Below the pieces are notes generated by a model, which did not search any database, was not told the origin of the DNA, and saw only the letters and a list, made by a program, of their open reading frames with translations. The position numbers and the translations under genes are program-made. From Oscillospiraceae bacterium (GTDB lineage Bacteria; Bacillota; Clostridia; Oscillospirales; Ruminococcaceae), in NCBI GenBank assembly GCA_018380115.1, contig JAGZUF010000004.1, forward strand, positions 1 through 64,000: a stretch of DNA of 64,000 nucleotides, in the 5' to 3' direction. Positions 24,698 to 33,978 of this stretch are shown here, in pieces (position 1 is the first letter of the stretch; every line of letters starts with the position of its first letter).

Positions 24698-25882
24698 TCA
24701 CAGCCGCTTGCCCTGTGTGGGCTTCAAAAACAAAAGGCATACAAGGCCCGCCGCCGCGGCGCCCACGGCCAGCCAGTGGCGGCCTGCCTCCAGCCCCAGA
24801 AAGCGGGCCGCCAGCGGAAAGCCGATGCTTCCAAGGCTCATGCCCAGGGCGGCAAAGCCATAGTTGACGCCCGCGTTTTTCTGGCCGAACAGGTCCGTCA
24901 CTGCCGCAGGTATCACGGCGGCCTCGCCCGAATAGCAGAAGGTGAGCAGGCTGTATACGGCTATCACCAGCCAGCCCTGTGCAAAGGCGAACCATACGCT
25001 GAGCCCTGCCAGCGCTGCAAACAGCAGCATATCTGTGTAGCGGCGGCCTATCTTATCCGACAGCCATGGCATCAGCAGGCGGCCTGCGGCGCTGGCCACG
25101 CTGCCCACTACAATGCAGCTGAGCGCCGCCGCCTCGGAAAGGCCGCGCTGCTGGGCCAGCTCTACAATAACCGGGCTGAACAGCAGCACCGCCGGGGTGG
25201 CCAGCGCCACCACAAAGAACAAAAGCCAGTACTGCTTTGTTTTCAGCATTTGGCCCACCGTATAGTTTTGTGCGGCGCCCTGCGCGGCGGCCGCCGCAGC
25301 TTTTCCCTGCGGGTTTTCAAGCAGGACGCATGCAGCGGCGCACACGGCAAACATCAGCGCGCCCAGCCAGAGGAAGGCGCCGCGGATGCCCGCCCGCGCA
25401 ATGAGAAATCGCCCAAGCCATGTGAGCACAGCGCCGGAAAGGCCCACCGCGCCGCCGATGACACCCGTCGCAAGGCCCTTTTTTTCAGCATACCATTTCT
25501 GCGCGCAGCTCATGACGCTGGGGTACAAAAACGCGCACCCCAGCCCTACCGGCACGCTGAATGCCAGATAAAAAGCCCACGGGATGCCCGCGGGCACCAG
25601 CCATCCGGCCATGCAGAAGCCGCCGCCCAGCAGGACGGCGCCGGAAAGGCCCGCGGCGCGCGGGCCCGCCTTATCCTGCAAAAGGCCGCCCAAAATGCAG
25701 CCGATGCCGAAAAAGCAGATAACAAAGCTGAATATCATCGCCGCATCTGCCTCTGCCAGCTCATATGTCTCGCACACGGCCTTCTGAAACACGCCCCACG
25801 CACTGGGCACGCCCGTCAAAATTTGTATGGCCGCCCCGGCAGCCAAGATGCTCCAGGGACATTTCTTTAAGAACGCCTGCAA
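24698..25882 (-). CDS. MFS transporter, oxalate/formate antiporter (OFA)-like
   Basis: 394 residues from TTG 25882 (AAAGGGGG seven bases upstream). Twelve membrane helices; the OFA pattern is visible in SAWGVFQKAV after helix 1, FGIGCILGGLLQDKAGPR between helices 2 and 3, and YAEKKGLATGVIGGAVGLS. OFA carriers exchange monocarboxylates such as oxalate, formate, lactate or pyruvate. The substrate is not determined here. Single-gene unit reading towards the repeat. Confidence 0.85.
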   Translation of the reverse strand: MQAFLKKCPWSILAAGAAIQILTGVPSAWGVFQKAVCETYELAEADAAMIFSFVICFFGIGCILGGLLQDKAGPRAAGLSGAVLLGGGFCMAGWLVPAGIPWAFYLAFSVPVGLGCAFLYPSVMSCAQKWYAEKKGLATGVIGGAVGLSGAVLTWLGRFLIARAGIRGAFLWLGALMFAVCAAACVLLENPQGKAAAAAAQGAAQNYTVGQMLKTKQYWLLFFVVALATPAVLLFSPVIVELAQQRGLSEAAALSCIVVGSVASAAGRLLMPWLSDKIGRRYTDMLLFAALAGLSVWFAFAQGWLVIAVYSLLTFCYSGEAAVIPAAVTDLFGQKNAGVNYGFAALGMSLGSIGFPLAARFLGLEAGRHWLAVGAAAAGLVCLLFLKPTQGKRL

Positions 25883-25973
25883 AATGCCGCCCCCTTTTGC
25901 GCTAGTATGCGCCGGGGGAAGGCGTTTTATCGCCGTTCGTGATTTTATCACACACACCGCGCCTCCAATGTGG

Positions 25974-26345
25974 TATAATGTGTCCACTTGGCGAATCCGG
26001 GCGCAAGCGAAAGATACGCCTGGCGGAACAGATACCACACCCTCAACGAGGCCGGGCACATGGCGAAGGGCGGGTTTCGTGAATGTGGTATCATATTCCA
26101 CTCAGAGGGCGCGCCCGCTGGCAGAGCGCAAAATTGCGCGAAGCTGCGCCGCCCCTAACAGAGGTTCGCCGGAATACGAAGCACGTGCCCGGCCTGTGCG
26201 GCGCCATGCCTGCTCCTGATGAATACGGCCCGCAGGCAAAGCGTGAGCCCCAGGCACTGTGTGCCCGGCAACACTGCACGCAAGGCCTGCGCGCCCGTAT
26301 TTCCGGCGCCTGCCCGGCCCTATTTTCATACCCGCGGAGGTTTTC
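25974..26345 (+). promoter_or_regulatory. Promoter and long structured leader upstream of ccdA
   Basis: TATAAT (25974-25979) has no good -35 and is followed by a leader of about 360 bases without a coding signal. GATACCACA (26031-26039) is perfectly inverted at TGTGGTATC (26084-26092), enclosing 44 bases. The promoter block AATGTGGTATAATGTGTCCACT (25967-25988) recurs imperfectly at 26082-26102, with TATCAT as a second possible -10. It matches no riboswitch class I know. Confidence 0.5.
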
Positions 26346-27017
26346 ATGAGTTATCTCGTCACATTTCTGGAGGGCATCATCACCTTCATTTCTCCCTGCC
26401 TGCTGCCTATGCTGCCCATCTATCTCTCCTACTTTGCTGCAGGCGCGCAGGGGCCGGGCGGCACACGTGCCACGGCAAAAAATGCGCTTGGCTTTATTCT
26501 GGGCTTCACCGTCACGTTTCTCGTGCTGGGCACGCTGGCGGGCAGCGTGGGCATGCTGCTGCGCCGCTGGCAATTCGCAGTCAATATTATCTGCGGCGCC
26601 GTGGTGGTGCTGTTCGGGCTGAACTTTCTGGGCGTGCTGAAGCTGAGGCTGTTTTCCGGCGGCATGAAGTGGAATGCCGCCGGAAAGCCGCTGGGCTTTT
26701 TCTCTGCCGTTCTGTTCGGCCTTGTGTTCAGCGTAGGGTGGACGCCCTGCGTGGGCGCATTTCTCGGCTCGGCGCTGATGCTTGCCTCGCAGCAGGGGTC
26801 TGCGGTGCAGGGCACGCTGCTTCTTCTGGCCTACTCGCTGGGCCTGGGGGTGCCGTTCTTTTTAAGCGCATTGCTCATTCAGAAGCTGAAGGGCGCGCTG
26901 GATTGGGTAAAGGCCCACTATTCTGCAGTGAACACGGTGTGCGGCGTGTTTCTGGTTGCAGTGGGTATTTTAATGATGACGGGCCTGATGGGCCGTTTCC
27001 TTGCCGTTCTGGCATAA
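26346..27017 (+). CDS. ccdA: CcdA/DsbD-type transmembrane electron carrier
   Basis: 223 residues, six membrane helices. Moves reducing equivalents from cytoplasmic thioredoxin to the outside. The two redox cysteines are present in the family contexts SPCLLPMLPIY (helix 1) and VGWTPCVGAF (helix 4). ATG 26346 has GGAGG five bases upstream. The next gene, 18 bases on, is an anchored thioredoxin-like protein, its probable partner. With no cytochrome c genes near, extracytoplasmic thiol reduction is likely. Confidence 0.93.
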   Translation: MSYLVTFLEGIITFISPCLLPMLPIYLSYFAAGAQGPGGTRATAKNALGFILGFTVTFLVLGTLAGSVGMLLRRWQFAVNIICGAVVVLFGLNFLGVLKLRLFSGGMKWNAAGKPLGFFSAVLFGLVFSVGWTPCVGAFLGSALMLASQQGSAVQGTLLLLAYSLGLGVPFFLSALLIQKLKGALDWVKAHYSAVNTVCGVFLVAVGILMMTGLMGRFLAVLA

Positions 27018-27035
27018 ACGAAGGAGAGAGTGTGT

Positions 27036-27641
27036 ATGGAACAGAAAAAATTTATCATTCTGGCGCTGGCACTGGTGGTGGTGCTTGTTCTGGCGGGCGC
27101 GGGCTACAAGCTTCTGGCGCCGCAGGCCGCCCTTTCCGGCACGCTGGGCGGCACGCAAAGCACTTCCGGCAGCGGCGCCTCCTCCACAGCATCACAGCCC
27201 GCGCCGGATTTCACCGTGTATGACGCAAGCGGCGGCGAGGTAACGCTTGCGGGCCTGATGGAGGCGGGCAAACCCGCCGTGCTGAACTTCTGGGCCAGCA
27301 CCTGCCCGCCCTGCCGCAGCGAAATGCCGGACTTTGAGGCAGCTTTCCAGAAATACGGCGGCGAGGTGCAGTTTATTATGGTGGACGCCGTGGGCTCCAT
27401 GAACGGAGAGACCCGGCAGGCCGGCAGCGATTATGTTGCCGAACAGGGCTTTACCTTCCCCGTTTATTTCGACGACGAACAAAGCGCGGTGATGGCCTTT
27501 GGCCTGCGCGCTTTTCCCACTACCTTCTTCCTTCATGCAGACGGCACCATCGCAGCATACGGCGAGGGCATGCTGGATGCCGAAACACTGGAAAAGGGCA
27601 TCGGCATGATTTTGCCCGATGCCGTGCAGGGTGCGGCGTGA
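27036..27641 (+). CDS. Membrane-anchored TlpA/ResA-like thiol-disulfide oxidoreductase
   Basis: 201 residues from ATG 27036 (AGGAG nine bases upstream). A signal anchor (6-25) and a Ser/Gly/Thr-rich linker precede a thioredoxin fold with Cys90 and Cys93 in FWASTCPPCRSEMPDF, and a cis-Pro loop FPTTFFL. It faces the outside and is kept reduced by the CcdA encoded just upstream. The pair forms an extracytoplasmic reducing system for proteins or methionine sulfoxide reductase. A strong terminator follows. Confidence 0.93.
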   Translation: MEQKKFIILALALVVVLVLAGAGYKLLAPQAALSGTLGGTQSTSGSGASSTASQPAPDFTVYDASGGEVTLAGLMEAGKPAVLNFWASTCPPCRSEMPDFEAAFQKYGGEVQFIMVDAVGSMNGETRQAGSDYVAEQGFTFPVYFDDEQSAVMAFGLRAFPTTFFLHADGTIAAYGEGMLDAETLEKGIGMILPDAVQGAA

Positions 27642-27656
27642 TATGCGCGAAAAACA

Positions 27657-27700
27657 CCCGGCCCCGGCCAACAAATGTTGGCCGGGGCCGGGCTTTTTCT
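27657..27700 (+). terminator. Strong terminator of the ccdA operon
   Basis: A stem of 16-17 bp (27657-27673 with 27676-27692), perfectly paired, is followed by CTTTTTCTG. It also lies just beyond the end of the convergent aspS. Confidence 0.92.
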
Positions 27701-27702
27701 GT

Positions 27703-29487
27703 TTATTCCTGCGGCAGATCCAGCCGGATGGAAAGTTCGCGCAGCTGCTTTTCCTCCACCGTTTCGGGGCAGCCGCTCATGGGCTCGCCCGCGTTCTGCA
27801 CCTTAGGGAAGGCGATGACATCGCGGATAGAATCTTTTTTCAGCATCAGCATCACAAGGCGGTCAAAGCCATAGGCCATGCCGCCGTGGGGCGGCGCACC
27901 GTACCGGTAGGCGTCCATCAAGAAGCCAAAGCTCTCTCGCGCCTTTTCTTCTGTGAAGCCAAGCGCACGGAACATGCGGTCCTGCAGGGCGGGGTCGTTG
28001 ATGCGGATAGAGCCGCCGCCCACCTCGCAGCCGTTCAGCACCATGTCGTAAGCCTTGGCGCGGCAGGCGCCCTGTTCGGTCTCCACCTTGTCCAGGTCTT
28101 CCTCGCGCGGCATGGTGAAGGGGTGGTGTTTTGCCATGTAGCGCCCCTCTTCCTCGGAATACTCAAACAGCGGGAAATCCGTCACCCACAGGAAGTTGAA
28201 TTTATCTTTGTCGATAAGGCCCAGCTTTTCACCCACGGCAAGGCGCACGGCGCCCAGCACAGTGCAGGCCTTTTCCCAGTCTGCATCTGCGGCTATAAGC
28301 AGCACATCCCCCTGCTGCATGCCCACGGCAGCCTCCAACGCGGCTGTCTCTTCCTCCGTAAGGAATTTTTCGAAGCTGGAAGACCGTGCCTCAGCCGTCC
28401 AGCGCGTATAGGCGAGGCCCTTTGCGCCGTACGTTTTCGCCACTTCCACCAGCTTATCTATCTCTTTGCGGGAAAGTGAAGCCGCCGCACCCTTCACGCA
28501 AATGGCGCGCACCGTACCGCCCGCGGCCACCGCATTTTGGAAAACGGCAAACTGGCAGCCCTGCACAGCGTGTGTCACGTCCATCAGTTCCAGGCCAAAG
28601 CGCGTATCAGGCTTATCGGAGCCAAAGCGCCCCATGGCCTCGGTATACGGCAGGCGCTGGAACGGCGTTTCGAGCTCCACCCCCAGCACCTGCTGGAACA
28701 CGCGCTTCATCAGGCCCTCGTTCAGCGCCATGATGTCGTTTTCATCGGCAAACGCCATCTCCATGTCCACCTGCGTGAATTCGGGCTGGCGGTCTGCGCG
28801 CAGGTCTTCATCGCGGAAGCAGCGCACAATCTGGAAATAGCGGTCAAAGCCGGACAGCATCAAAATCTGCTTGTACAACTGCGGAGACTGCGGCAGCGCA
28901 TAAAAGCGCCCCGGCTGCACCCGGCTGGGCACAAGGTAATCGCGCGCGCCCTCGGGGGTAGATTTCATCAGCATCGGCGTCTCTATCTCCACAAAGGCGT
29001 TTTCCTCGTAGTAGTCGCGGATAATCTTCGCTATTTTCGAGCGCAGCACAATAGGCGCATGCACAGAGGGGCGGCGCAAATCCAGATAGCGGTATTTCAG
29101 GCGCAGGTTCTCATTCACGTTGATTTCGTCACGGATTTCAAACGGCGCTGTCTGCGCGCCGCTCAGCACACGCAGCTCGGTGACGAACAGCTCCACCTCG
29201 CCGGTGGGTATCTTGTCCGTCTTGGCCTCGCGCTCGCGCAGGGTGCCCTTTGCCATCACAACATACTCGCTTTTCAGCCCGGCAGCCTTCTCGAACACGG
29301 CCCTGTCGGTGGAATCGTCAAAAATCAGCTGCAGAATGCCGGTGGTATCCCGCAGGTCTGCAAAAATAACGCCGCCCTTGTCGCGGCATTTGGCCACAGA
29401 GCCCGCCACCGTCATCTCGGTGCCGGCATCCTTTGCGCGCAGCGCGCCCACATAGTGCGTGCGGCGCAGGTTTCCCATACTCTCCAT
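27703..29487 (-). CDS. aspS: Aspartyl-tRNA synthetase
   Basis: Class IIb synthetase of 594 residues from ATG 29487 (AAGGGG seven bases upstream). It has the N-terminal OB anticodon domain (1-110), the catalytic core with motif 2 around FRDEDLRADRQPEFTQ, the bacterial GAD insertion (about 290-420), and motif 3 GGMAYGFDRLVML. Length and insertion match bacterial AspRS. Whether it is discriminating (Asp only) or makes Asp-tRNA-Asn cannot be read directly. Monocistronic. Confidence 0.97.
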   Translation of the reverse strand: MESMGNLRRTHYVGALRAKDAGTEMTVAGSVAKCRDKGGVIFADLRDTTGILQLIFDDSTDRAVFEKAAGLKSEYVVMAKGTLREREAKTDKIPTGEVELFVTELRVLSGAQTAPFEIRDEINVNENLRLKYRYLDLRRPSVHAPIVLRSKIAKIIRDYYEENAFVEIETPMLMKSTPEGARDYLVPSRVQPGRFYALPQSPQLYKQILMLSGFDRYFQIVRCFRDEDLRADRQPEFTQVDMEMAFADENDIMALNEGLMKRVFQQVLGVELETPFQRLPYTEAMGRFGSDKPDTRFGLELMDVTHAVQGCQFAVFQNAVAAGGTVRAICVKGAAASLSRKEIDKLVEVAKTYGAKGLAYTRWTAEARSSSFEKFLTEEETAALEAAVGMQQGDVLLIAADADWEKACTVLGAVRLAVGEKLGLIDKDKFNFLWVTDFPLFEYSEEEGRYMAKHHPFTMPREEDLDKVETEQGACRAKAYDMVLNGCEVGGGSIRINDPALQDRMFRALGFTEEKARESFGFLMDAYRYGAPPHGGMAYGFDRLVMLMLKKDSIRDVIAFPKVQNAGEPMSGCPETVEEKQLRELSIRLDLPQE

Positions 29488-29621
29488 TGCTTTTCCCCTT
29501 GCTTTCATTTTGTTTGCAAAGCCCCGCGGGGCATCTGTTCAAGTGCGCCTATTATAGCGCATTTTCCGCCTGTTTACAACATAGTATCCAGCAGATGACA
29601 TGCAGCGGCGCATAGGGGCCC

Positions 29622-30899
29622 TTACGGCAAAATGCACCGGCACTCCATATAATAGCGCTTTTCTTCGGCGCTGCCCATGGAAAACGTCTTTTTCGGCAGC
29701 ACGCCGCCCTCTGCCACGCCGCGCAGAAGATCCCTCTTTTCAAAGGGCGGCAGCAGCACGCCCACGGCCTCCCCGCGCGCCGCCAGCGCGCGCACGGCAG
29801 CCTCGCCGTGGATATAATCTACCCGCACGCCGCTTTGCGCGCACAGGACGCCAAGGAACGCCTCCAGTGTGCCCACCGCCAGCGGGTGCACGGCGCTGTT
29901 CACGCAAAGCACGCCCGCTGTTTCGCCGCCTTTTCCCAGGATGCGGAGCTGCCGGGCCCCGCCTTGCGGCGCAAGCGCGCCCTTTTCGCGCAAGAATGCC
30001 TCGAATGCGAAAAGGAACCTGCCCGGCTCGATGCCGAACACCGCCCGGTGGATGGGCTCTATATGCATAGCCGGGCCGGAGACGCTGCACACCTCGGCAA
30101 GGCAGAAACGTGCCGGGTGAACCTGCTGTTCCCGCCCGGAAAGGGCTGGCTTCAGCTCCTCCCAATATGCCTTCGCCGCGGCAAGCGAATGGTTGCCATC
30201 GCCCACTGCCAATGCAAAGGGCGCCGTGCCCGCGCCGGGGTATTTTTCCCGGAAGGCTTCGGGCTGCGCCAGCCCTTCTATGGCCTGCTCCAGCGCTTCA
30301 ATATCCTCCCCGGCCGTGACGGCCCAGCCCGCTGCACGCCCGCCGCCCAGCATCAGCGGCGTGTCGTACAGCTGCACAAGCTTCGCCTTGCGCGCAGCCA
30401 GCCCGCCCAAAAGGTCCAGCGGGGCGTCGTCCATCAGCATCATGATATGGGGGCTTTCCAGCACCGCGCCGCGGCGCACCGCCAGACGCGGCGGAATGCG
30501 TGCAGCCACTGTGCCCTCGCTGGGGCGCACCAGAGGTTCTGCACCCGCCTCATAGCTGTATGCCTCCAGGTCTATCGCGCCCACAAGGCCGCGTCGCACG
30601 CCGCTTTGCGTGGTGCGCTCTACATATACAAAGCCGTGCACGCTGCGCTGCAGCACGCTGTGTGCCGCACACCGCATATTGGCATGAATCGCCTCGATGC
30701 GCGCAGGTGTATCCTGCCTTTCCAGAAAGCATTCGGGCAGGATGATATCCAGCGCGCTGGGCTTTCCCTGACGTACCGCCTGCGCCCGCCGCCAGTAATC
30801 CGGCTCGCTTGTGAACTGGTCGCATGCCAGCACGGCCCAGGCAGAAAGGTCTGCCTGGGCGCCGGGCAGAAGAATGTCTGCCGCAGTGAAGGGCCTCAT
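29622..30899 (-). CDS. DUF1015 family protein
   Basis: 425 residues from ATG 30899, which follows GGGGGAAAGG. Signature pieces of DUF1015 are present: FTAADILLP at the N-terminus, DQFTSEPDYW, FVYVERT, and the strongly conserved AVGDGNHSLAAAKAYWEEL near residue 245. Members are single-copy, widespread in anaerobes and of unknown function; some lie near serine metabolism genes, but there is no such context here. No membrane segments. Confidence 0.85.
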   Translation of the reverse strand: MRPFTAADILLPGAQADLSAWAVLACDQFTSEPDYWRRAQAVRQGKPSALDIILPECFLERQDTPARIEAIHANMRCAAHSVLQRSVHGFVYVERTTQSGVRRGLVGAIDLEAYSYEAGAEPLVRPSEGTVAARIPPRLAVRRGAVLESPHIMMLMDDAPLDLLGGLAARKAKLVQLYDTPLMLGGGRAAGWAVTAGEDIEALEQAIEGLAQPEAFREKYPGAGTAPFALAVGDGNHSLAAAKAYWEELKPALSGREQQVHPARFCLAEVCSVSGPAMHIEPIHRAVFGIEPGRFLFAFEAFLREKGALAPQGGARQLRILGKGGETAGVLCVNSAVHPLAVGTLEAFLGVLCAQSGVRVDYIHGEAAVRALAARGEAVGVLLPPFEKRDLLRGVAEGGVLPKKTFSMGSAEEKRYYMECRCILP

Positions 30900-31053
30900 A
30901 CACCTTTCCCCCTTTTTCTTTTGCACAGAAGCATAAAAATACCTGTTTCCATCATACCCTTTGAGATGAAAAAAAACAAGGAAAAAAGCCGGATGAGGCG
31001 CTTCCCTCCGTCTTGAAATTTATACTATCAGCTACTTTTTTTATATTTTCTGC

Positions 31054-31082
31054 TTGAAAATCCACTTCCCGGTGCGTATAAT
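31054..31082 (+). promoter_or_regulatory. Sigma-A promoter of the beta-helix/glmM operon
   Basis: TTGAAA (31054-31059), exactly 17 bases, TATAAT (31077-31082). The leader to ATG 31171 is about 80 bases. Confidence 0.8.
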
Positions 31083-31170
31083 GGGGAGAGAAATTTCTTC
31101 GACCGGGCGCATGGGCACCCGTGTTCCTTCCGGCGCCCGGCACGAAGGCCTGTTCAGAAAGGAGCCCTTT

Positions 31171-31839
31171 ATGGTACATCCGTGCAGCACGGCTGCTTTG
31201 TTCGATTTGACGAAAACGCAGGCCGCGCCCCTGCTTTCGGGCACCACGTTCCCATGGGAAGCGCTGGCCGGCCTGGAAACATTTATATTTCAATTGGGCG
31301 AAAGCCTTGACCCACAGCAGTACGAGCGCCTGGGCGACTATGTGTGGGCGGCCAAAACGGCGCGCATTGCAAAAAGCGCCTATCTGGGTGGGCCCTGCAT
31401 CATTGGGCCGGGCACAGAGGTGCGCCACGGTGCATTCATACGCGGTTCGGCGCTGGTAGGCGAGGGCTGCGTGGTGGGCAATTCCGTGGAACTAAAGAAC
31501 TGCGTCCTCTTCGACGGCGCCCAGGTGCCGCACTTCAATTATGTGGGAGACTCCGTGCTGGGCTGCAAAGCGCACTTGGGCGCGGGGGCCGTCACCTCCA
31601 ATGTAAAAAGCGACAAAAGCCCTGTGGTGGTGAAGGCCGCAGGCGAAGCACTGCCCACCGGCCGCAAAAAAGTGGGCGCCATGGTGGGCGACGGCGCCGA
31701 GGTGGGCTGCAACAGCGTGCTTTGCCCCGGCAGCGTGCTGGGCCGCGGCGCACAGGTCTACCCCACAAGCTGTGTGCGCGGCTATGTGCCGGAAAATCAC
31801 ATTTACAAGGCCGCAGGCAATATCGCCGCGCGCCGTTAA
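31171..31839 (+). CDS. Left-handed beta-helix protein resembling the GlmU acetyltransferase half
   Basis: 222 residues from ATG 31171 (AAAGGAG seven bases upstream). From about residue 60 there are hexapeptide repeats (IIGPGTEVRHGAFIRGSALVGEGCVVGNSVELKN), then FNYVGDSVLG, as in the acetyltransferase domain of GlmU. No pyrophosphorylase domain with its GxGTRM signature is present. It precedes glmM by 31 bases, so a role in UDP-GlcNAc synthesis is attractive, but the catalytic His is not certain. It could be a stand-alone nucleotidyltransferase partner. Confidence 0.8.
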   Translation: MVHPCSTAALFDLTKTQAAPLLSGTTFPWEALAGLETFIFQLGESLDPQQYERLGDYVWAAKTARIAKSAYLGGPCIIGPGTEVRHGAFIRGSALVGEGCVVGNSVELKNCVLFDGAQVPHFNYVGDSVLGCKAHLGAGAVTSNVKSDKSPVVVKAAGEALPTGRKKVGAMVGDGAEVGCNSVLCPGSVLGRGAQVYPTSCVRGYVPENHIYKAAGNIAARR

Positions 31840-31870
31840 GCGCGGTGGTGCAGGGAAGGGAGAGATACAG

Positions 31871-33220
31871 ATGGGAAGACTGTTTGGAACCGATGGCGTG
31901 CGCGGCGTGGCCGGCGAGGATATGACATGTGAGCTTGCCATGGACATCGGCCGCGCCGCGGCCACTGTGCTGACATATGGGCGGCGCCGCAGGCCGCTGG
32001 TAGTGCTGGGCAAGGATACGCGCCTTTCGTCTGATATGCTGGGCGCGGCGCTTTCCGCCGGGCTGTGCAGCGTGGGGGCGGACGTGATAGATTTGGGCGT
32101 GGTGCCCACACCCGCCGTGGCCTACCTTGTGGGAAAATACAAAGCTGACGCGGGGGTGATGATATCCGCTTCGCACAACCCGTACCAGTTTAACGGCATC
32201 AAGATATTCGGGGGCGAGGGCTTCAAGCTGCCCGACGCGCTGGAAGACCAGATAGAGGCCCTTGTGCTGGACGAGGCCGCCATTCCCCTTGTGGGCGGCG
32301 ACAGGCTGGGGCAGATTACCCACTGTACCACCGCCGTGCGCGATTATACAGAGCACCTGAAGGCCACTGTACCCTATTCGCTGGAGGGTGTGAAGGTGGC
32401 GGTGGACTGCGCCAACGGCTCTGCCAGCGCCACGGCCCGCCTTTTGTTTGAAGAACTGGGGGCGGATGCCGTCATCCTCAGCGAAATGCCGGACGGCGTA
32501 AACATCAACACAAACTGCGGCTCTACCCACATGCAGGCCCTTCAGGCCTATGTAAAAGAGCACAGCGATATTGCGGCGGGCGTGGCCTTCGACGGCGATG
32601 CAGACCGCTGCCTGTTTGTGGACGAGGCAGGCGAAGTTGTGGACGGCGATTTTATCATGGCCATCTGCGGGCTGGACCTTGCCCGCCGCGGCAAGCTGCG
32701 CCGCAGCACCATTGTGGGCACCGTGCTCACGAACATGGGGTTTTCCCGCTTCTGTGAAGAGAACGGCTTGAAGTTTGCCGCCACTAAAGTGGGGGACCGC
32801 TATGTGCTGGAGGAAATGGAGCTGGAGGGCTACGTGCTGGGGGGCGAACAATCCGGCCATGTGATTTTCCGCGATTTTGCCACCACCGGCGACGGCCAGC
32901 TGACAGCCATTCAACTTTTATGCCTGATGAAGCGCAGCGGCCGGCCTTTGAGCGAGCTGGCCCGCGTGATGCGCCGCATGCCGCAGGTGATGGTGAACGT
33001 GACGGTTTCAAAAGAGGGCAAGCTGCAGTTTTACAATAACGACGCCATCAAAACAGCCTGTGCAGACGCCAAAGACAGGCTTGGCAGCCATGGGCGCGTG
33101 CTGGTGCGTGTATCCGGCACCGAACCGCTGGTGCGTGTGATGGTAGAGGGCGAGGATGAGGCCGAGATCGGCACTATCGCCCGCGAGCTGGCACAGCTTG
33201 TGGAAAAAGAACTTGCCTGA
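31871..33220 (+). CDS. glmM: Phosphoglucosamine mutase
   Basis: Interconverts glucosamine-6- and -1-phosphate for peptidoglycan precursors. 449 residues: N-terminal FGTDGVRG, phosphoserine loop with Ser101 in MISASHNPYQFNGIK, magnesium loop DGDADRC, sugar loop GEQSGHVIF, and phosphate-binding RVSGTEPLVRVM at the C-terminus. ATG 31871 gives the standard length; GGGAAGGGAG lies upstream. Second gene of the operon, followed by a bidirectional terminator. Confidence 0.97.
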   Translation: MGRLFGTDGVRGVAGEDMTCELAMDIGRAAATVLTYGRRRRPLVVLGKDTRLSSDMLGAALSAGLCSVGADVIDLGVVPTPAVAYLVGKYKADAGVMISASHNPYQFNGIKIFGGEGFKLPDALEDQIEALVLDEAAIPLVGGDRLGQITHCTTAVRDYTEHLKATVPYSLEGVKVAVDCANGSASATARLLFEELGADAVILSEMPDGVNINTNCGSTHMQALQAYVKEHSDIAAGVAFDGDADRCLFVDEAGEVVDGDFIMAICGLDLARRGKLRRSTIVGTVLTNMGFSRFCEENGLKFAATKVGDRYVLEEMELEGYVLGGEQSGHVIFRDFATTGDGQLTAIQLLCLMKRSGRPLSELARVMRRMPQVMVNVTVSKEGKLQFYNNDAIKTACADAKDRLGSHGRVLVRVSGTEPLVRVMVEGEDEAEIGTIARELAQLVEKELA

Positions 33221-33224
33221 ACAG

Positions 33225-33280
33225 TAAAAAGCACTCCCGCAGAAAGGCCGGCCTCGGCTCTTCTGCGGGAGTGTTTTTTA
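33225..33280. terminator. Bidirectional terminator between glmM and the TetR gene
   Basis: A 13-bp stem CACTCCCGCAGAA with TTCTGCGGGAGTG, AAAAA on the left and TTTTTT on the right. It overlaps the last bases of the convergent TetR gene. Confidence 0.9.
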
Positions 33281-33868
33281 CTTTTGCAGCATTGCCTGCA
33301 AAGCATTGCCTATCACAAAATGCATCTTTTTTTCCACATCATAATCCGTGCTGGGGTGAATGGACCAGTCGAACAGCACGCCGCGTGCACAGATAAACAA
33401 ATACTCGCACCATTCGGCAGCAGTGCGGCTCGTGTTCAGCTGCCCTTCCTGCTGATAATGGGCCAGCAAGGCCTCCAGCTTCTTTTCAAAATCGCGGTTG
33501 CCGCCCAGAAAGGCACGGCCCTCCCGCGTAACCAGCACCTGGGCAAACTCCTGCCCAGGCTCTGCATTCAGCGCGGCATATTTTTTGAAATACTGCTGCA
33601 GCACATCATAGGCGCTGCCCTGCAGGGCCTGCCCGGTTTCAAACTCTTCAAAATAATCCTCCGCATGGATGAAAAGTTCGGTATAAAGCGCCATTTTCGA
33701 GGGGTAATAGTGGTAAAATGTGCCGATGCCTACGCCCGCCGCCTTTGCCAGCTGCTCTACAGTTACGGCCTCAAAACCATATTCCCGAAACAGCTTCACA
33801 CCGCAGCGGTAAATATTCTCCTTTGTTCTCTGCGCCTGCAGCGCCCGCTTTGTGGCTTTTTTCTCCAC
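33278..33868 (-). CDS. TetR-family transcription regulator
   Basis: About 196 residues from GTG 33868 (AGAAGGTGG upstream); an in-frame ATG at 33904 is an alternative. The N-terminal TetR helix-turn-helix is clear: FEAVTVEQLAKAAGVGIGTFYHYYPSK. The C-terminal ligand-binding domain is helical and Glu/Phe-rich. No adjacent divergent target is seen; the nearest neighbours are glmM (convergent) and a dispersed repeat, so its regulon is unknown. Confidence 0.88.
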   Translation of the reverse strand: MEKKATKRALQAQRTKENIYRCGVKLFREYGFEAVTVEQLAKAAGVGIGTFYHYYPSKMALYTELFIHAEDYFEEFETGQALQGSAYDVLQQYFKKYAALNAEPGQEFAQVLVTREGRAFLGGNRDFEKKLEALLAHYQQEGQLNTSRTAAEWCEYLFICARGVLFDWSIHPSTDYDVEKKMHFVIGNALQAMLQK

Positions 33869-33978
33869 CGTATTTTCCACCACCTTCTGTGCACACCCAT
33901 GCACAAAGGGCCTGTACAGGCCCGCTTACCTGCCATTATACCAGCCGGCGCACATTTTCACAACAGGCTGACATATGT

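Noticed and set aside
25985..26345. Known riboswitch (cobalamin, SAM, TPP, FMN, T-box) upstream of ccdA
   Set aside because: None of the conserved core sequences of these classes was found; reported as an unclassified leader instead.
26259..26345. Longer CcdA start upstream of 26346
   Set aside because: GGAGG sits five bases before ATG 26346, and the upstream in-frame sequence is not hydrophobic like a CcdA N-terminus.
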